From Datisca glomerata (Eukaryota; Streptophyta; Magnoliopsida; Cucurbitales; Datiscaceae): a stretch of DNA of 64,000 nt. The stretch is taken from assembly GCA_003255025.1 (NCBI GenBank), contig QANY01000116.1:248001-312000 (forward strand), in the 5' to 3' direction. Position 1 is the stretch's first letter. Each line of letters opens with the position of its first letter. A program made the translations under genes and the position numbers. Positions 35,330 to 47,379 of this stretch are shown one piece after another. The notes under the pieces were generated by a model. The model worked only from the letters and a program-made list of their open reading frames with translations, searched no databases and had not been told where the DNA came from.

Positions 35330-36560
35330 TGGACCCATAAAATATGGCTTTTTCAATATATTATGAGTAAATTACGTGAATATAATATTTCTAATAGAAT
35401 TTTCAGTACCACTCTTGATATTGCTAGTGCAAACGATAGTGTTACTAATTTATTCAAAGATAATTTTACTATCAATGCTAATAAAAAATCTTTATTACAT
35501 ATGTGGTGTGTTTGTCATATACTTAACTTAGTTGTTAAAGTTGAAATGGAACAAATATCACTGTATTTGGAAGAATACATTCTGCTATTTCATATATTAT
35601 GAATTCAAATACTAGACAGTAAGAATATTTAAAATCATGTAAAGATGTTGGTTTAAAACCAAGAAAGCTATAGTTGGATGTAGAAACTAGGTGAGACTCT
35701 ACATATTTAATGTTAATGACAACAAAACCTTTTTGGAATGTAATTTGTAATTATGTAAATGAAAAAAAAGGTAAAAACTGTTGTAAATAGTATTAGTTGT
35801 GAAAAAACTAATTATTTTCTTGAGTTTTTGAAACCTTTTTATGTTTCAACTAAAAATTGCTCTGATATATACTATGCAACTTCACATCTTGTTCTTAGAT
35901 AATTTTCAGAAATTACTAGAATTTTTGCACGTTATAAGACAAATGAATCTTTTCGACCTATTGTTGAGAAAATGGAAGAAATTTTTTTAAAAAAATTGGC
36001 AGAATATTCCTAAGATTTTTTGTTTTGCTACTACGATGGATCCTAGGATAAAATTAGTTGGAGTTGAAATTTTTATTGATTTAATTTTTTAGAATTTAGG
36101 ACTTTCCCCCGTTGTAGATATTAAAGAACTAACATCAGAATTAAATTCATTTTATTCAACATATGAATCAAAATATAAAAATGATGATTGACATCTACAC
36201 AAGTAGGTAGTTCTATCAATATTTTTCAACAAAGAATAAAAAATGAAGAACATTATTTCTACTCCTCATAGATCAGAACTTAATAAATTTTTTGAAATGA
36301 AATATGGAATTAAAGAAAATGATGAGTTAGGTATTTTACAATGGTGAAAAGCAAATTCAACGAGTTATCCAATTCTTTCTATATGGCACGTGATCTACTA
36401 ACCCCTCCGGTCTCTACAGTAGCATCGGAGTCTACTTTTAGTGCAAGTGGACGTGTAATTGAAGAAAAAAGAAGTAGATTAACTCATGATATTGTTGAAG
36501 CCTTCATATGTGTTAAGGCTTGGAGTGATGCCATAAAAAAAGACAACGATGACTAGACGA
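35330..36560 (+). pseudogene. hAT transposase (RICESLEEPER-like), degenerate
   Basis: Blocks in order: SNRIFSTTLDIASANDSV (35390) with the catalytic-region Asp, HMWCVCHILNLVVK (35500), PRKL then LDVETR (35660-35690), KIFCFATTMDPRIKLVGVE (36005-36065), and the C-terminal dimerisation domain ARDLLTPPVSTVASEST then SASGRVIEEKRSRLTHDIVE (36380-36510). These are signatures of the plant hAT superfamily. The zinc-finger BED N-terminus is missing and the frame is broken at least six times. A GC-rich hAT-type end lies downstream at 37105-37334; a left end was not found. Confidence 0.85.
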
Positions 36561-37104
36561 CATCATTTAAGACTTTCAAGATTTAGATGTTAATGAAAAT
36601 GAAATATATATGATTCAGATTTTTAAAGTCTTGTATGGGTTAGTTCTTATGGCTAATACTCTTTTTCCTTTTCTAAGCTTTCCCCAATGAAATTTTTTCC
36701 AGAAAAGGTCTTTACGAGGCTAGCTGGGGGTGATTTTCGAGATTATTGCAAGTGATTGATAAATATGTAGGTGCCAACCTAGTTGGGATGTACCTAATTT
36801 ATAGTGATGCAACTCTCAAATTCAATAAATAAAAAATAATAAATTTATGATACTTAGAGTCTCCATGATTATTATAACTTTTTGTTTAAATGAATACTTA
36901 TAGTGATGCAACTATTTAATTCAATGAATAAAATAATTATTTTACTTAGTAGTTTTTCTATTCAGATTCTAAAGTAAAAAAAATAATTAAAAGAAAAGTA
37001 ACATAACTTTCATATAGTTTAGTGGTAATCTCTATATTTCATATATTCCCCACCAAGGTTCAACTCTCCTCATCTATAGTTTTTTTTTAATAAAATCACA
37101 TTAA

Positions 37105-37334
37105 AGGAGGCGAAACCGTCCGGTCTGATTATTTAACCGGGATTGGCCCGTGAACCGGCCCGGTCCGTGATTTCACGGGCCAGTTCAGCGGTTCATTTCA
37201 AGCCGCCCTAAATTTCCCGCGGTCTTGCCCGAAACCGGCTCGTGAATTTATTGGAAAGGCCCGACCCAACCCAAGAACCGGCTGGGTCATTGCCAGGCTA
37301 GGCCCGACTCCGGCCGGCCGGGTTGCCACCCCTA
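37105..37334 (-). repeat. GC-rich right end of a hAT element
   Basis: The minus strand starts TAGGGGTGGCAACCCGGCCG, a hAT-type terminal motif. It continues with repeated GGCCCG/CGGGCC and AACCGG blocks, a marked GC island in AT-rich surroundings. It probably belongs to the transposase remnant on its left. Confidence 0.55.
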
Positions 37335-37736
37335 TTCAGATCGAAGGTTTTCTCTGTTTACAAAGAAGGTAGACTAAAGTATTTTAAGTATAATATTATA
37401 TTCACTAGAGAAGTCAAGAATCGAACCCAAAACATTCTCATTCTATTAAGTTTCTTTCAGAATTTTTTTATACAACTATAACAAATATGAAATGAGAAAA
37501 AAAATTAAGATTCGATTCTCGACCGCTCTTAATAAATTATTATACTTAGGGGTGCTCAAAAACCGTCCAGACCATTTAGTCCGTACCGGTCCGAACCAAA
37601 ATTGATCGGTCTGGACAGTATTTTTATTATTAATGGTCGGTGCGGTCCTCCTTTCAGAGAGGACCAAAATTTCAGACCGGTCTAAATTTTTCGTTAGTTC
37701 TGAACCAATCCGACCGATCCAACCATATAGTATATA

Positions 37737-37745
<9 letters not shown>

Positions 37746-37796
<51 letters not shown>
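37746..37796. repeat. (TG)n microsatellite
   Basis: A near-perfect GT/TG dinucleotide run of about 50 bp inside the hAT element. Confidence 0.95.
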
Positions 37797-37899
37797 TTTT
37801 TTTTAGGTTTTTAGGTTCTTTCACTTCTCTCCCTCAGCTCAATAAGACCCTCTCCTTCTTCGTGTCTCGCCTCTAGCCAGCCCCTCTCGCGTCTCTTCT

Positions 37900-38345
37900 C
37901 CAGCTAGTGCCTCTCGCGTCTCGCCTCCAGCCAGTGTCTCTCGCGTCTCGACTCCAGCTAGCCCCTCTCACGTCCCACGACTCTGCCTCTCACCTCTTCC
38001 CTCCCTCAGCTCAGTCTCTCTTCACTCTCCCTCCCTCAGCTCAGCCCCCCTCACGTCTCACGACTCTGCCTCTCACCTCTCCTCTCCCTCAGCTTAGTCC
38101 CTCTTCACTCTCTCCCTCAGCTCAGCCCCTCTCACATCTCACGACTCTGCCTCTCACCTCTCCCCTCCCTCAAATCAGTCCATCTTCACTCTCTCCCTCA
38201 GCTCAGCCCCTCTCACGTCTCACGACTCTGCCATTCACCTCACCCTCCCTCAGCTCAGTCCCCCTTCACTCTCTCTTCACTCTTTCCCTCAGCTCAGCCC
38301 CCCTCACGTCTCACGACTCTGTCTCTCACCTCTCCCCTCCCTCAC
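37900..38345. repeat. CT-rich minisatellite, about 81-bp unit, 5 copies
   Basis: The marker CACGACTCTG recurs at 37976 (as CCCACGACTCTG), 38059, 38140, 38221 and 38312, with spacings 83, 81, 81 and 91. Because 81 is a multiple of 3, one frame stays open for 147 codons and reads as a Ser/Pro/Leu repeat. I regard that ORF as a by-product of the array. Confidence 0.9.
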
Positions 38346-38515
38346 ATTAGTCTGCTGTCCGATCTGACCGTTGATGTTCAGTCTGGATGGATCATATTTT
38401 TTGCAGCGTTATGGTTGATTCGGTCCTCCATATAGAAAGTTCATAATTTTCGGTCTGGTCTAGTTTTTTTCCAAAAGTCTGACCAGACCGACCGTTGAAC
38501 ACTCCTAATTTTACT

Positions 38516-39690
38516 GTATTCATGACGTAGTAGAACTTGTCACTTCCGGTTACAAAATATATCAAAATTCCGATGGTCAATCCAATGGTTATGTTGGATC
38601 TCATTAAAATGGTCAATTTCCTCAACATGACTAGAAACGTTATTTTCACACTAAATTAATAAACATTCAAAATTCATAGCAACCCTTCCTTTTTGGATTA
38701 TAGTTTGTTGTTCAAGTCAGTTGAATATATGTTTAGTTGTCCATAAAGTAAAGACAGTTAATGATACATAAGCAATTAATTTTTACAATTGACCCTAAAA
38801 AAGTTTAATGTTAATAGCAACTGCTACGAAACTACACGAACCATCTTTATCAAGTCTTTTAAGAAATCTACTTCTTGATTTCGCTTGAATTCAAATAACA
38901 AGTCTCAGCTTGATCACAAGCTCCTCTTTCTCTTTGACTCAATCTTAAAGCAAATGGCTCCCTCTCTAATCAAATCTACTCTCACTCTCAAATGGCTCCT
39001 CTTTCTCTTTGACTCAATCGTGAGCTTTTAGTAGATATAGAGTTTCTTTTCGTCACGAGGATGCATTCAGTAGATCGAGGGTTTTAGTCTCATGCTTTCA
39101 AGTCGTTGGGTTTCATGAATCTGCTCCATATCTCTTCTTCTTTAATTTTTTGTAGCAAATTGCTAGATCTATTGTAGAAATGGAAGTCAAACGGTAATGT
39201 TTTTAGGAACTGCCTATTCGATTTAGAGTTTTGAGTTGATTTAGGATTTATTTGCTTGTTTATGTTTAAGGATTCACTTGTATATAAGGATTCACTTGTT
39301 TATGTATGTAAGCCAAATATTTAGGGTTTTTTCTAACTCTTAGTCTTAGTCTAAGGTAAGTTGCTCTGGCTTTGCAATTAAAGATTTATGTTTATTTTTA
39401 ATTTCTTTAGGGTTTGTATTTGTAGCGTTTAAGTTTGATTGTACTTCTCCTTCTTAGTTTTTAATTCTGAGCAATGCATACCAATTGATTTCCTGAGAAA
39501 TAAGTTCCTTTACTACGTCTCAGTTTTTTAAATCTTAGTTTATGCATCTCCAAATTTCTGATTCGTATCATTCTGAAATTATTATATTGTTTTAAGGATA
39601 TTATTTTGGTGAGATTCTACTTCTTAGGAACGCTTTGATTGTCTTGTAATAAAGAAATGATTTGATTGTCTTGTAATTTTGCTAAAAATA
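38516..39690. other. Unassigned spacer
   Basis: No family is recognised. TCCTCTTTCTCTTTGACTCA occurs twice (about 38922 and 38998), suggesting a short local duplication. Possible 5'-UTR-like CT-rich sequence is seen, but no coding match. Confidence 0.35.
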
Positions 39691-39699
39691 AAATGCTAC

Positions 39700-39912
39700 A
39701 GGTGTTGTTTCCCAACTGCAGAACTGAACCGAACCAAATCGTAAGTCACGGCTAGGTTCGGTTCGGTTCATATGAGCTTAATGGTTTGGTTTGATTTGAT
39801 TCCTATGAGCTTAATGGTTTGGTTCGGTTCGGTATGTGCCAAATTGAAAGTTTCAGTTTGATTTATTTTTCTCTAAAAAACTTATCGAACTGAACCGTGA
39901 ATACCCTCAATG
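39700..39912. mobile_element. Possible hAT-type MITE fragment
   Basis: Rich in GGTTCGGTTCGGTT and GAACTGAACCG with partly complementary outer ends (GAACTGAACCGAACC against GAACTGAACCGTG inverted). It resembles the ends of the hAT element at 56119. Clear termini and duplication were not found. Confidence 0.35.
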
Positions 39913-39961
39913 CTTTTACGTGATGATTTTGGAGTATTGTCTCTCTTTTTGTGTTTTTTAA

Positions 39962-40971
39962 GGGTAAAATATAGTTTTACCTCTATAGTTTATGGTAGTT
40001 TTTATTTTCAATCCTACACTTTAAAAAATAGTAAATAAAACCCTACAGTTACATTGTTCTTTCACATTATTCTTCTATAGCTATTACGTTACAATAAATT
40101 AACAGTCTATCATAAAATGTCTAGTTGACAATACGTGGTAAATAAAACAACGTCACATCACTCTAATTTTTAACCCAATGGACACATCACCGTTCTCTTC
40201 AGTAGCACAAATAGAACCCTCACTCATCTTCCTACTCAACCCAACAACACTTTCATCCACATGTTCTTCTTAATCTGTAATATTTTTCGCTTCTAAAATT
40301 TGAGGATTATTATTCCCATTATGCCCCTCTTCCCCTTTCTCATCAAGACCCATGCTTTTAGAACTTGAAGTCACTCTAACAGCCAAAGACATCAACAATA
40401 AAATTACAAAAATAAGAAAAACTCGTAGGCAACTTTCCCTCCAATGCATTATTAGAGAAATTAAGAACCTCAAGACTTCTAAGCTGACTGATACTCTTAT
40501 GAACCTCGCTGGAGAAGACCTAAAGCCATAACCATCCCCGGGTCGAGCACATCTATATTCAAATCCCTCGTATCCAATAAAGCCTCGATTCCTTTTCCCC
40601 CTTTCATGGCTCCAACAATCACAGGAATAAGAAGACTATTTTCGAATCCCCAAAAGTTCGAGTCCTTGGCTTAGGATGTAGATGTGCCATGGAGGAAGAC
40701 GAAAGGAGGAGGAAAAAAGGAGTGATGTGGAGAGTTGAATTCTGACGAGTCCATTAGGTTAAAATTTAGAGTCATGTGATTTCGTTTTATTTACCACGTA
40801 TTGTCAACTAGACATTATGTGATGCACCATTAATTTAAGATAACAAAATAGCTACGGAAGGTCAAACGTGGAACAACAATATAACTGTAGAGCCTTATCT
40901 ACTAGTTTTTAAAGTGTAGAGTTGAAAATGAAAACTACCACAAATTGCATGAGATAAAATTTATTTTACCC
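39962..40971 (-). mobile_element. Pack-MULE-like element with long TIRs and LRR gene fragment
   Basis: Long terminal inverted repeats of about 230 bp lie at 39962-40195 and 40740-40971 and start GGGTAAAAT. They share AATGTCTAGTTGACAATACG and TGGTAAATAAAAC. Flanking nonamers GTTTTTTAA (39953-39961) and TTTTTTTAA (40972-40980) match at 8 of 9 positions, the duplication size expected of Mutator elements, though the site is low in complexity. The centre carries a host gene fragment and no transposase. Confidence 0.72.
40415..40690 (-). pseudogene. LRR gene fragment captured in the Pack-MULE
   Basis: The minus frame reads SISQLRSLEVLNFSNNALEG then KLPTSF (40500-40420), a plant LRR. Upstream, in another frame, GGKGIEALLDTRDLNIDVLD then PGMVMAL (about 40600-40530) is also open and protein-like. 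The source gene is not identified. Confidence 0.55.
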
Positions 40972-40989
40972 TTTTTTTAAATAGCATGA

Positions 40990-41550
40990 CTCCCAAAAAA
41001 AATATTGTCCTCATGTACCAGCTAATACGATGTGACAGTTTGTTTGTCAAATGGAAGAAATATTATTGCGATGACTCTCCCTTTTAATAATTGAAATATA
41101 GATTATTTTATCGTAAAAGTTGATTATATCACATTGAATCACATTGGGCTACGCGTTTCTATGAACAGTTCTACCGCATTGGGCTCTCTCCCTAACACCT
41201 TCGTCTATCATTATGTTTAAAAAATTATATTTTGATCGCAATACTAAAAACAAAAATATTAATTATAATAAAAAAGATTTACGTACCATTTCATCTTATT
41301 TTTTAGCATAGTCTTTTCTTCCTAAAGAATTAAGTATAATTTGTTTTGATCGTACCGTAGTATTTGTTTCATTACGAGCTTGTTATTTGAGAAAAAAAAT
41401 TAGTATTTATTCTACGTAATAAACAAAATTCAATGTCAAAAGAAAATATTGTAGCACCATTCTTTCAGAAGAGAAAAAAAATGGACAATAAGATTCCACC
41501 GATCTCGTGGAACTTCCTAAGGTTTATGTCTTAGGCATTATTTTTCACTC
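40990..41550. other. Unassigned AT-rich spacer
   Basis: No gene or complete repeat is recognised between the Pack-MULE and the CACTA derivative. Confidence 0.4.
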
Positions 41551-41554
41551 GAAT

Positions 41555-43777
41555 ATTTTGTCGTATTCATTGTTCTTAATTTACTTTTTTATCCTTCCAA
41601 CTCTTATTAATTGAAGACAATCAAACCTTTGGTTGGTGTCGGTAACTTCTCATTTACTCTGAAAAATTACAAAGGTATAGTTAATAAATACAAAATGAAA
41701 GAGACAATTATAAATAAGTATTTCTACCTATCTCATATTGCGTTCTTGTACATTTCAGGTGCTTTCTTCCAATTTTCATAGGTGATCGGCAATAGATTGT
41801 AGGTGTGTCCTAGTGAAGCCAAAAAGCTCATATACATAAATACTTGATCATTGATCGGTTTTCCAGCTGCGTTGAATTAAACTTTCACTTTCTTCTTTTC
41901 AAGAGATTCCATATATGATCTAATCGTGTCCGACCACGAACCTTTCGCCTAGAGGAGGAGGATTAACCTATGTATAAAACGTTTTCTGTATGTTAAACAT
42001 TATATGAATACGAATAATGGTTTGTAGAAATATAAAATAAATGTTATACATGTTAATTGAGTGGGAGCGTTGCATGGTGGATCTTGATCACCAACAGACT
42101 CATCCTCACATCTGTGTGTTTAGCATCATTTAGTTACTCATTCATATTATAAGCAGTTGATTCTGTTTGCAAATCATCTATTTCTCTCTCATTATCCATA
42201 ACTCTAAATGCATCACGCAACACATCATGAATATTGTCATCACAAGCTTCATACACAGATGTATGGTTCACATTTCTTTCATTACCCTATTCTCCATTTG
42301 AATTTTACAATATGGATTCACCATGGAAAACTCAACGTGCATAACCAATGTAAAACCCATTACACACCAAGTGCCCATGAACACTTTTTCCATTCATCCT
42401 AGTGTATTCACACAATGTTTACATGGACACAAAATCTTACCATTTACAGAAACTTTTTCAAAAGTAAAATCAAGAAACTCCTGAACTCTATTAAGGTAAT
42501 CTTGACTCACTCGAGATTTTTCAATCCAAATTTTATCCATATTAAAATCAATACGAACACATTATAATAGATAATTCAATATAATGAAAATCAAAGTCAC
42601 AATGAAATCAGAGTCACAAATTAAGATACAGAACTGAGACAAACAAGTTTCAATCACTACAAGAATTAAATAAACTAAAAAATTAGGAAAATTACAATAA
42701 ACAACTAACTAAACAAATTAGCTACCCATATTCTAACTATTCTATTAAATTAGCTACCCATATTCTAACTATTTGACTATTAAATTAAATAAACTAAAAA
42801 TTAGGAAAATAATAATAAATAATTAACTATATTCATAATTAGATTACATGAGTTGGCTACGTGATTAGTTAAACTCCCACACCCACATGATGATATCGTG
42901 AGTTCAAGTACAAATATTCTCCATTTCTAGTAGAAAAACAACTTCATTTATAGTCTTTGGCAGATATGAACCAAAAGCGCCATTTCTCTTTTCTTTTAAA
43001 ACATAGCCAAGTATATATACTTTAGAAATAATATAGATGTGTGTTTAAGCCACAACCTTCTTTTACCCAAATAGATTATTTAGGAGCACAACCAACAAAT
43101 ATATCAGGTAGAAACATAAGCTTATTATCAAGCGGGGTTGAAAACCAAAAATAAGCATAGCCCAACAAACTATGATAGGGACCAAATGCATGTCAATGAT
43201 TGAATCATGTTTGAGGCTGCTTGTTGGAGCAAAGATATTGAGAAAAAAGCTTTTGTAAAAAGTCCAGGGGGAAGATGGAAAAATCTTAAGACTAGATGGA
43301 TCAAAATTTTTCTCTTTTTGCTAAAAAAATTCTTCCATTTTTTTCCAAACCCATGTCTAAACTTGGATCAGCTTTGGAGCTTTGGCTTAATCTTCTCTCA
43401 TTTAATGGTTGCTTTCATATGCCTGTTGCACAGAGAGAGAGGGGGAGATCGCGCGGGTTTGAGCGAGAATCGAGTATGTGAATATACACCTGTAGATTGT
43501 GGAGGAGCTCGCAATGGGGGAGCTTACCGCAAAGGAACGTATGCCAGAAAATCATGATGGAGGAGCACGGAGGTTCGCGTCGCCTGTTGCACAGAGAGAG
43601 AGAGGGAGATTGCACTGGTTTCGGTGAAAGAAAAAATTAGGGATTTAAAGGTTATTTAGCGGCGGTTTTAAAATCGCTGAGAAAATTAGGGATTCAAAAG
43701 TTTTGCCAGTTTTTCTATCGGCGGTTGGCATAACTGTCACCGTAAAACCGCAAGGAAAAACCATTTTTCTTGTAGTG
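41555..43777 (-). mobile_element. CACTA derivative, copy X1
   Basis: The right end, on the minus strand, starts CACTACAAGAAAAATGG and is followed by GCGGTTTTACGG and CCGCCGCTAAATAACC subterminal motifs. A minus-strand En/Spm transposase-associated domain lies inside. The segment 41555-43660 is similar in order and sequence to 48390-50465 (copy X2), so this is an internally deleted non-autonomous family. No CACTA terminus was found on the left side. Confidence 0.75.
42330..42540 (-). pseudogene. CACTA transposase-associated domain, copy X1
   Basis: Starts at ATG (42540-42538) and reads MDKIWIEKSRVSQDYLNRV, QEFLDFTFEKVSVNGKILCP and CKHCVNT. This fits the plant transposase-associated domain at the N-terminus of En/Spm TNP2-type proteins (MDRSWM...SRxSxEYxxGVxxFxxFA...C.CxxC). 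The CxCxxC metal-binding cysteines are present. A stop follows soon after CVNTLG. The TNP2 catalytic region is deleted. Confidence 0.75.
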
Positions 43778-43955
43778 GATGAGCTACGGCTAGGAGGACC
43801 ACCATATCAGGGCTGAGATCGCCTGTCATTCGCCGATCACCTGTCAAAATGGAGAAAAAAGGTCATTCGCCTGTCAAAAATGTGAGTTGGGGAAGTGGGA
43901 AAATAGGGAAGAAACACGGGATAGCTTCACTTAGGTTAACGTTCCCAGCATTTTT
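43778..43955. other. Interior segment between two CACTA ends
   Basis: Lies between the X1 terminus at 43777 and the subterminal block at 43960. It holds repeated CGCCTGTCAAAAATG motifs. No coding match. Confidence 0.35.
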
Positions 43956-43959
43956 AAAA

Positions 43960-44609
43960 ACCGTATCAATGGACAGTATCCCGACGGTTCATTATTGATT
44001 AAAAATTGTAGCGATAAATAGAGGCAAGATTTAAAAACCGTAGCAATAGGCACTATCCCAACGGTTTTTAAAGCCGTAACAATAGATACTATCGCGAAGG
44101 TTTCAAAAACCATAGCAATTGACACTATCCCATTGCAATATTGATTAAAAAACAACAAAAATGGCACCGTTTAAGTAATCAATCGAAGCACATTACGATA
44201 GGTGGCCAAACCGTCGTAAAAATTGGACCAACAATCAGCTAGTTTACGATGGTTAAAGTGAACTATCACATTCGTTCAGTGAATTGCAACATTGAGGTTG
44301 AACCGTCGTAATACTAAAATGGAAAAAAATACAAAATCCCGTTAGTTTTAAAAAAAACCATCGCAATCTACTATATTTTGCGACGGTTTCACTAAGCCGT
44401 CACCCTATGTAAATAAAAAACATAAAAAATCTCACGGTTTGGAAGAACCGTCGCCATGTACTACATGTTGCGACGGTTTTTTGAAAACCGTTAGTAAAAC
44501 TCAATCAATTGTGATGGTTACGTAAACCTTTATAATTTCTTCCACTTGTTCGGTAATTAGCGACGGTCCTCAACCGTTACAGTAAACGGCTTTTCTTGTA
44601 GTTGTAGTG
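43960..44609 (+). repeat. CACTA subterminal repeat block and end
   Basis: About twenty degenerate copies of AACCGTCGCAA / TTGCGACGGTT occur on both strands at short spacing. The block ends CGGCTTTTCTTGTAGTTGTAGTG, a slightly altered CACTA terminus. Such arrays bind the transposase in En/Spm elements. The other end of this element was not located; it may be the end of the element into which X1 inserted. Confidence 0.65.
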
Positions 44610-44838
44610 AAGCTATATAGAATACTCATCTACAAATAAGATAATAAAATAAAAATTTTAAATTAAGTCAGAGGAGAGTGACGGTGAGAATTATAAAACC
44701 TTAGTCAAAATTAATGAAATCATATATAGAAATAGTCAAATATTTAATTCCCGCAAACCTTATTAAGGAAGTTACATAAGCAACTAATTCTAGTTGAAAT
44801 TATATGGGTGCGTTGAACAATCGTTACATAATGTACTG

Positions 44839-44843
<5 letters not shown>

Positions 44844-44873
<30 letters not shown>
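44844..44873. repeat. (AT)n microsatellite
   Basis: A pure AT dinucleotide run of about 30 bp. Confidence 0.9.
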
Positions 44874-44877
<4 letters not shown>

Positions 44878-45055
44878 TAGAACATTTTTTCTAATGTGAG
44901 TTGTTAATTATTCTAAGTGTGTGAAACGAGACCAGGTCACTTTGATATGTATATATGTATAGCTATATGTTTTTATATATGTATGTATGTATAGCTATAT
45001 TTTTCTCTTCACCTTAAATAAATCTTGAAACGTCATTTACTTTAAATTCAATATT

Positions 45056-45056
45056 G

Positions 45057-45106
<50 letters not shown>
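45056..45106. repeat. (AAT)n microsatellite
   Basis: About 16 AAT units; in one frame it reads as poly-Asn, which is not evidence of a gene. Confidence 0.95.
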
Positions 45107-45659
45107 GAGAAGAGAGTTTCAGATGTATTACCACAGGCAATTACAACTGATCACGTTTCATGTTTGTTCACCTTCAAATCCCAATTATTATTCTCGCTTC
45201 GCTCATTATTATTTTTTTTATTTAGCGGAGAAAGATCAGCAGTTGACTAGTTAGCGATACTGCTTTTCAATTTTTAGCAAATAAAATGGAAATTTGTGTC
45301 AGGATCTTCTCAAATAAAAAATGAGTTGTTGCCACGTTTGAAATGTATGGTTTGATTTTACAAATTAGAACGTCATGACCTCGTGAAGTTAAAACTAAGT
45401 GTTTGGTTAAAATAGATAAAAATTGAGTAGTTTTAGACCATCAAGGTTAATCTGATTTGTGTAGAATTGTATCATTCTGGTGTACATGTCCTACATTGTA
45501 CATGTCCTTTTTCGTACGTATACCTAGTTTTAGTAAATATGTATATAAAAAAGCTTATACAATGCATGTCATATATACAAAAAGAACTATTGTTATAGAT
45601 TTATATGATTTTCTCGGTATGGGAACTCTTTATGAACTAATAATAAAGACAATTAATTA

Positions 45660-46140
45660 GAGAGAGAATGAGAGAGTATAGAAAGGATAATTTACTTGAA
45701 AAACTCTTAAAGGGAAGAAAAATCATGAGAAGACTTTTGATAGTAATTTCCTTATGCAGAAAGGTTTACAAGACTAATGCAAGTTAAACATTGTGCTTGT
45801 CTTTTTTGTGTGTTGAGAGTCTTTTGGAGTTAAATCTTACCCCTATTTATAAGCATTCAATCAGTTACATAGAATCTGATGCATCATATCCTAAAAATAA
45901 GATGAACAGAATATTCAACTGCTTATCGACATTAACAACTAAATAAGTCGTAGCCGTCTATCAATTTAATGATCTTGATTAGTTTTTTTAAATCACCACG
46001 TTGGCAAGCCATGTACTTTCTCCTGATTGACATCCTCTTAATAACTGCATAGTTGATCCTACGGTTCTCGCTCTATATTCTCTTCGATTGAATATTCGAT
46101 TTAGATCTTGCCATGTGTAATGTGAGATTTTGATTGTTCA
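45660..46140 (-). repeat. Left LTR of the Tat-derived element
   Basis: Matches 51950-52470 from AGAGAGAATGAGAGAGTA to GAGATTTTGAYTGTTCA. Confidence 0.8.
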
Positions 46141-46689
46141 TAAGACCCCATTACACTCAACGAAATCTTATTTGTTGAAGTGTAATGATTATCTTTTCTT
46201 ATTCTGACGTTACGTCTGCCCATTTATGTCCTCACGTGCTTCTTGAAAACATGCAATGTAATTTTCTAAAAAACTTTTTAAGTGTCTATTGCAAGCGATG
46301 GTTTCTCCTTTTTTCTTTTTACCGTTCCGCCTTCCCAATCCCGTGAGCAACTTTTTATCAGTTTGCTATCAGTGATGATTACTTCTCATTCATTTGATGT
46401 TATGTCTTCTCGTTCCCGTATACAAGTATTTCTTGGGAACAAGCGACACACTTTTTCAAGCAATTATTTGACATGTCATTGTCATTTTCCTTTGAGGATG
46501 TTGCTGTCAACCCTTCTGTTAAAGATGTTGCCATTGATACAACCATAGTCTTTTGTATCTTTTTGTAATTTTTCTTTCCTCAAGACTTAGCAAATTTCAT
46601 CTCTTCTTTTTATGCGTAGCTCTTTTTTCATTGACACTTCTTTCGTTCATAGAGACTGGTTTGATTGAGAATGGCTTCCCGTTTTCTTT

Positions 46690-47130
46690 CGAGAATGGCT
46701 ACTGATGGTTGAGTTTCTCTATTTTCCTTCGCTATGGGCTCATTGATAGATTTTCTCCCATTTTCTTCGCTACGGGATCATTAATAGAGTTTCTCCCGTA
46801 TTCTTCACTACGGGCTCATTAATAAAGTTTCTCTCATTTTCTCATTTTTCTTTTTCCCTCTCTCGTACATTAAGATCTATGACAAGAATGTTGTACAAGA
46901 ATAATAATATAATAATTTATTTAAATGAGTAAGGAATAAATGTACCGTTTCATAATTTCATCGTAGAGGTTTGGGTTTGATCCCCCACGTTCATTGATAG
47001 AGTATCTCCTATTTCCTTTGCTATGTGCTCATTGGAGAGTTCTTCCGTTTCCTTTGTTACGGGCTCATTGGAGAGTTTCTCCCATTTTCTTTGCTACAGA
47101 TTCATTGATAGAGTTTCTCCCGTTTTCTTT
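46690..47130. repeat. About 45-bp repeat cluster (CTACGGGCTCATT)
   Basis: Units with the pattern GAGTTTCTCCCRTTTTCTTYGCTACGGGCTCATTRAT occur at about 46690-46835 and again at 46995-47130, separated by unrelated sequence. One similar unit appears near 63745. Confidence 0.65.
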
Positions 47131-47379
47131 TTTCTTGTTTCATATTTTCCCTTTGCACTTGTACTTCGATCAATAAAAATTACTCTATTTGTGCAGTTTT
47201 TCTTCTATCGAACTCCCTTTGTAGTATTTCATTCATTCTTCAAAAACTTGGCAAAATTTTTGGCGATCAAAATCTGTTCTTAGATCAATTTCAAGCCTTC
47301 AATTTTTCAATGTAATCAAATTCGTTCTTGTGACTTCGATCTTTGTTGGAGGACAAATATATTTTCGGTTGTGAAATCC

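Larger units (their letters stand above)
37547..38507 (+). mobile_element. Non-autonomous hAT element, 961 bp, with 8-bp duplication
   Basis: The left end TAGGGGTGCTCAAAAACCGT and the inverted right end TAGGAGTGTTCAACGGTCGG are imperfect TIRs. Flanking octamers ATTATACT (37539-37546) and ATTTTACT (38508-38515) differ at one base, the duplication length expected for hAT. Subterminal GGTCYGG/CCRGACC motifs are repeated at both ends. The interior is a (TG)n tract plus a CT-rich minisatellite, with no transposase. Confidence 0.88.

Noticed and set aside
37907..38350. 147-codon Ser/Pro/Leu-rich ORF
   Set aside because: It is the translation of an 81-bp CT-rich minisatellite inside a hAT element; the open frame follows from a period divisible by three.
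45054..45254. ORF beginning with poly-Asn
   Set aside because: Produced by an (AAT)n microsatellite; the rest has no family features.
46282..46548. 88-codon ORF just inside the LTR of the Tat-derived element, considered as an antisense ORF
   Set aside because: It lies where the antisense ORF would be expected, but no conserved block of that family is visible.
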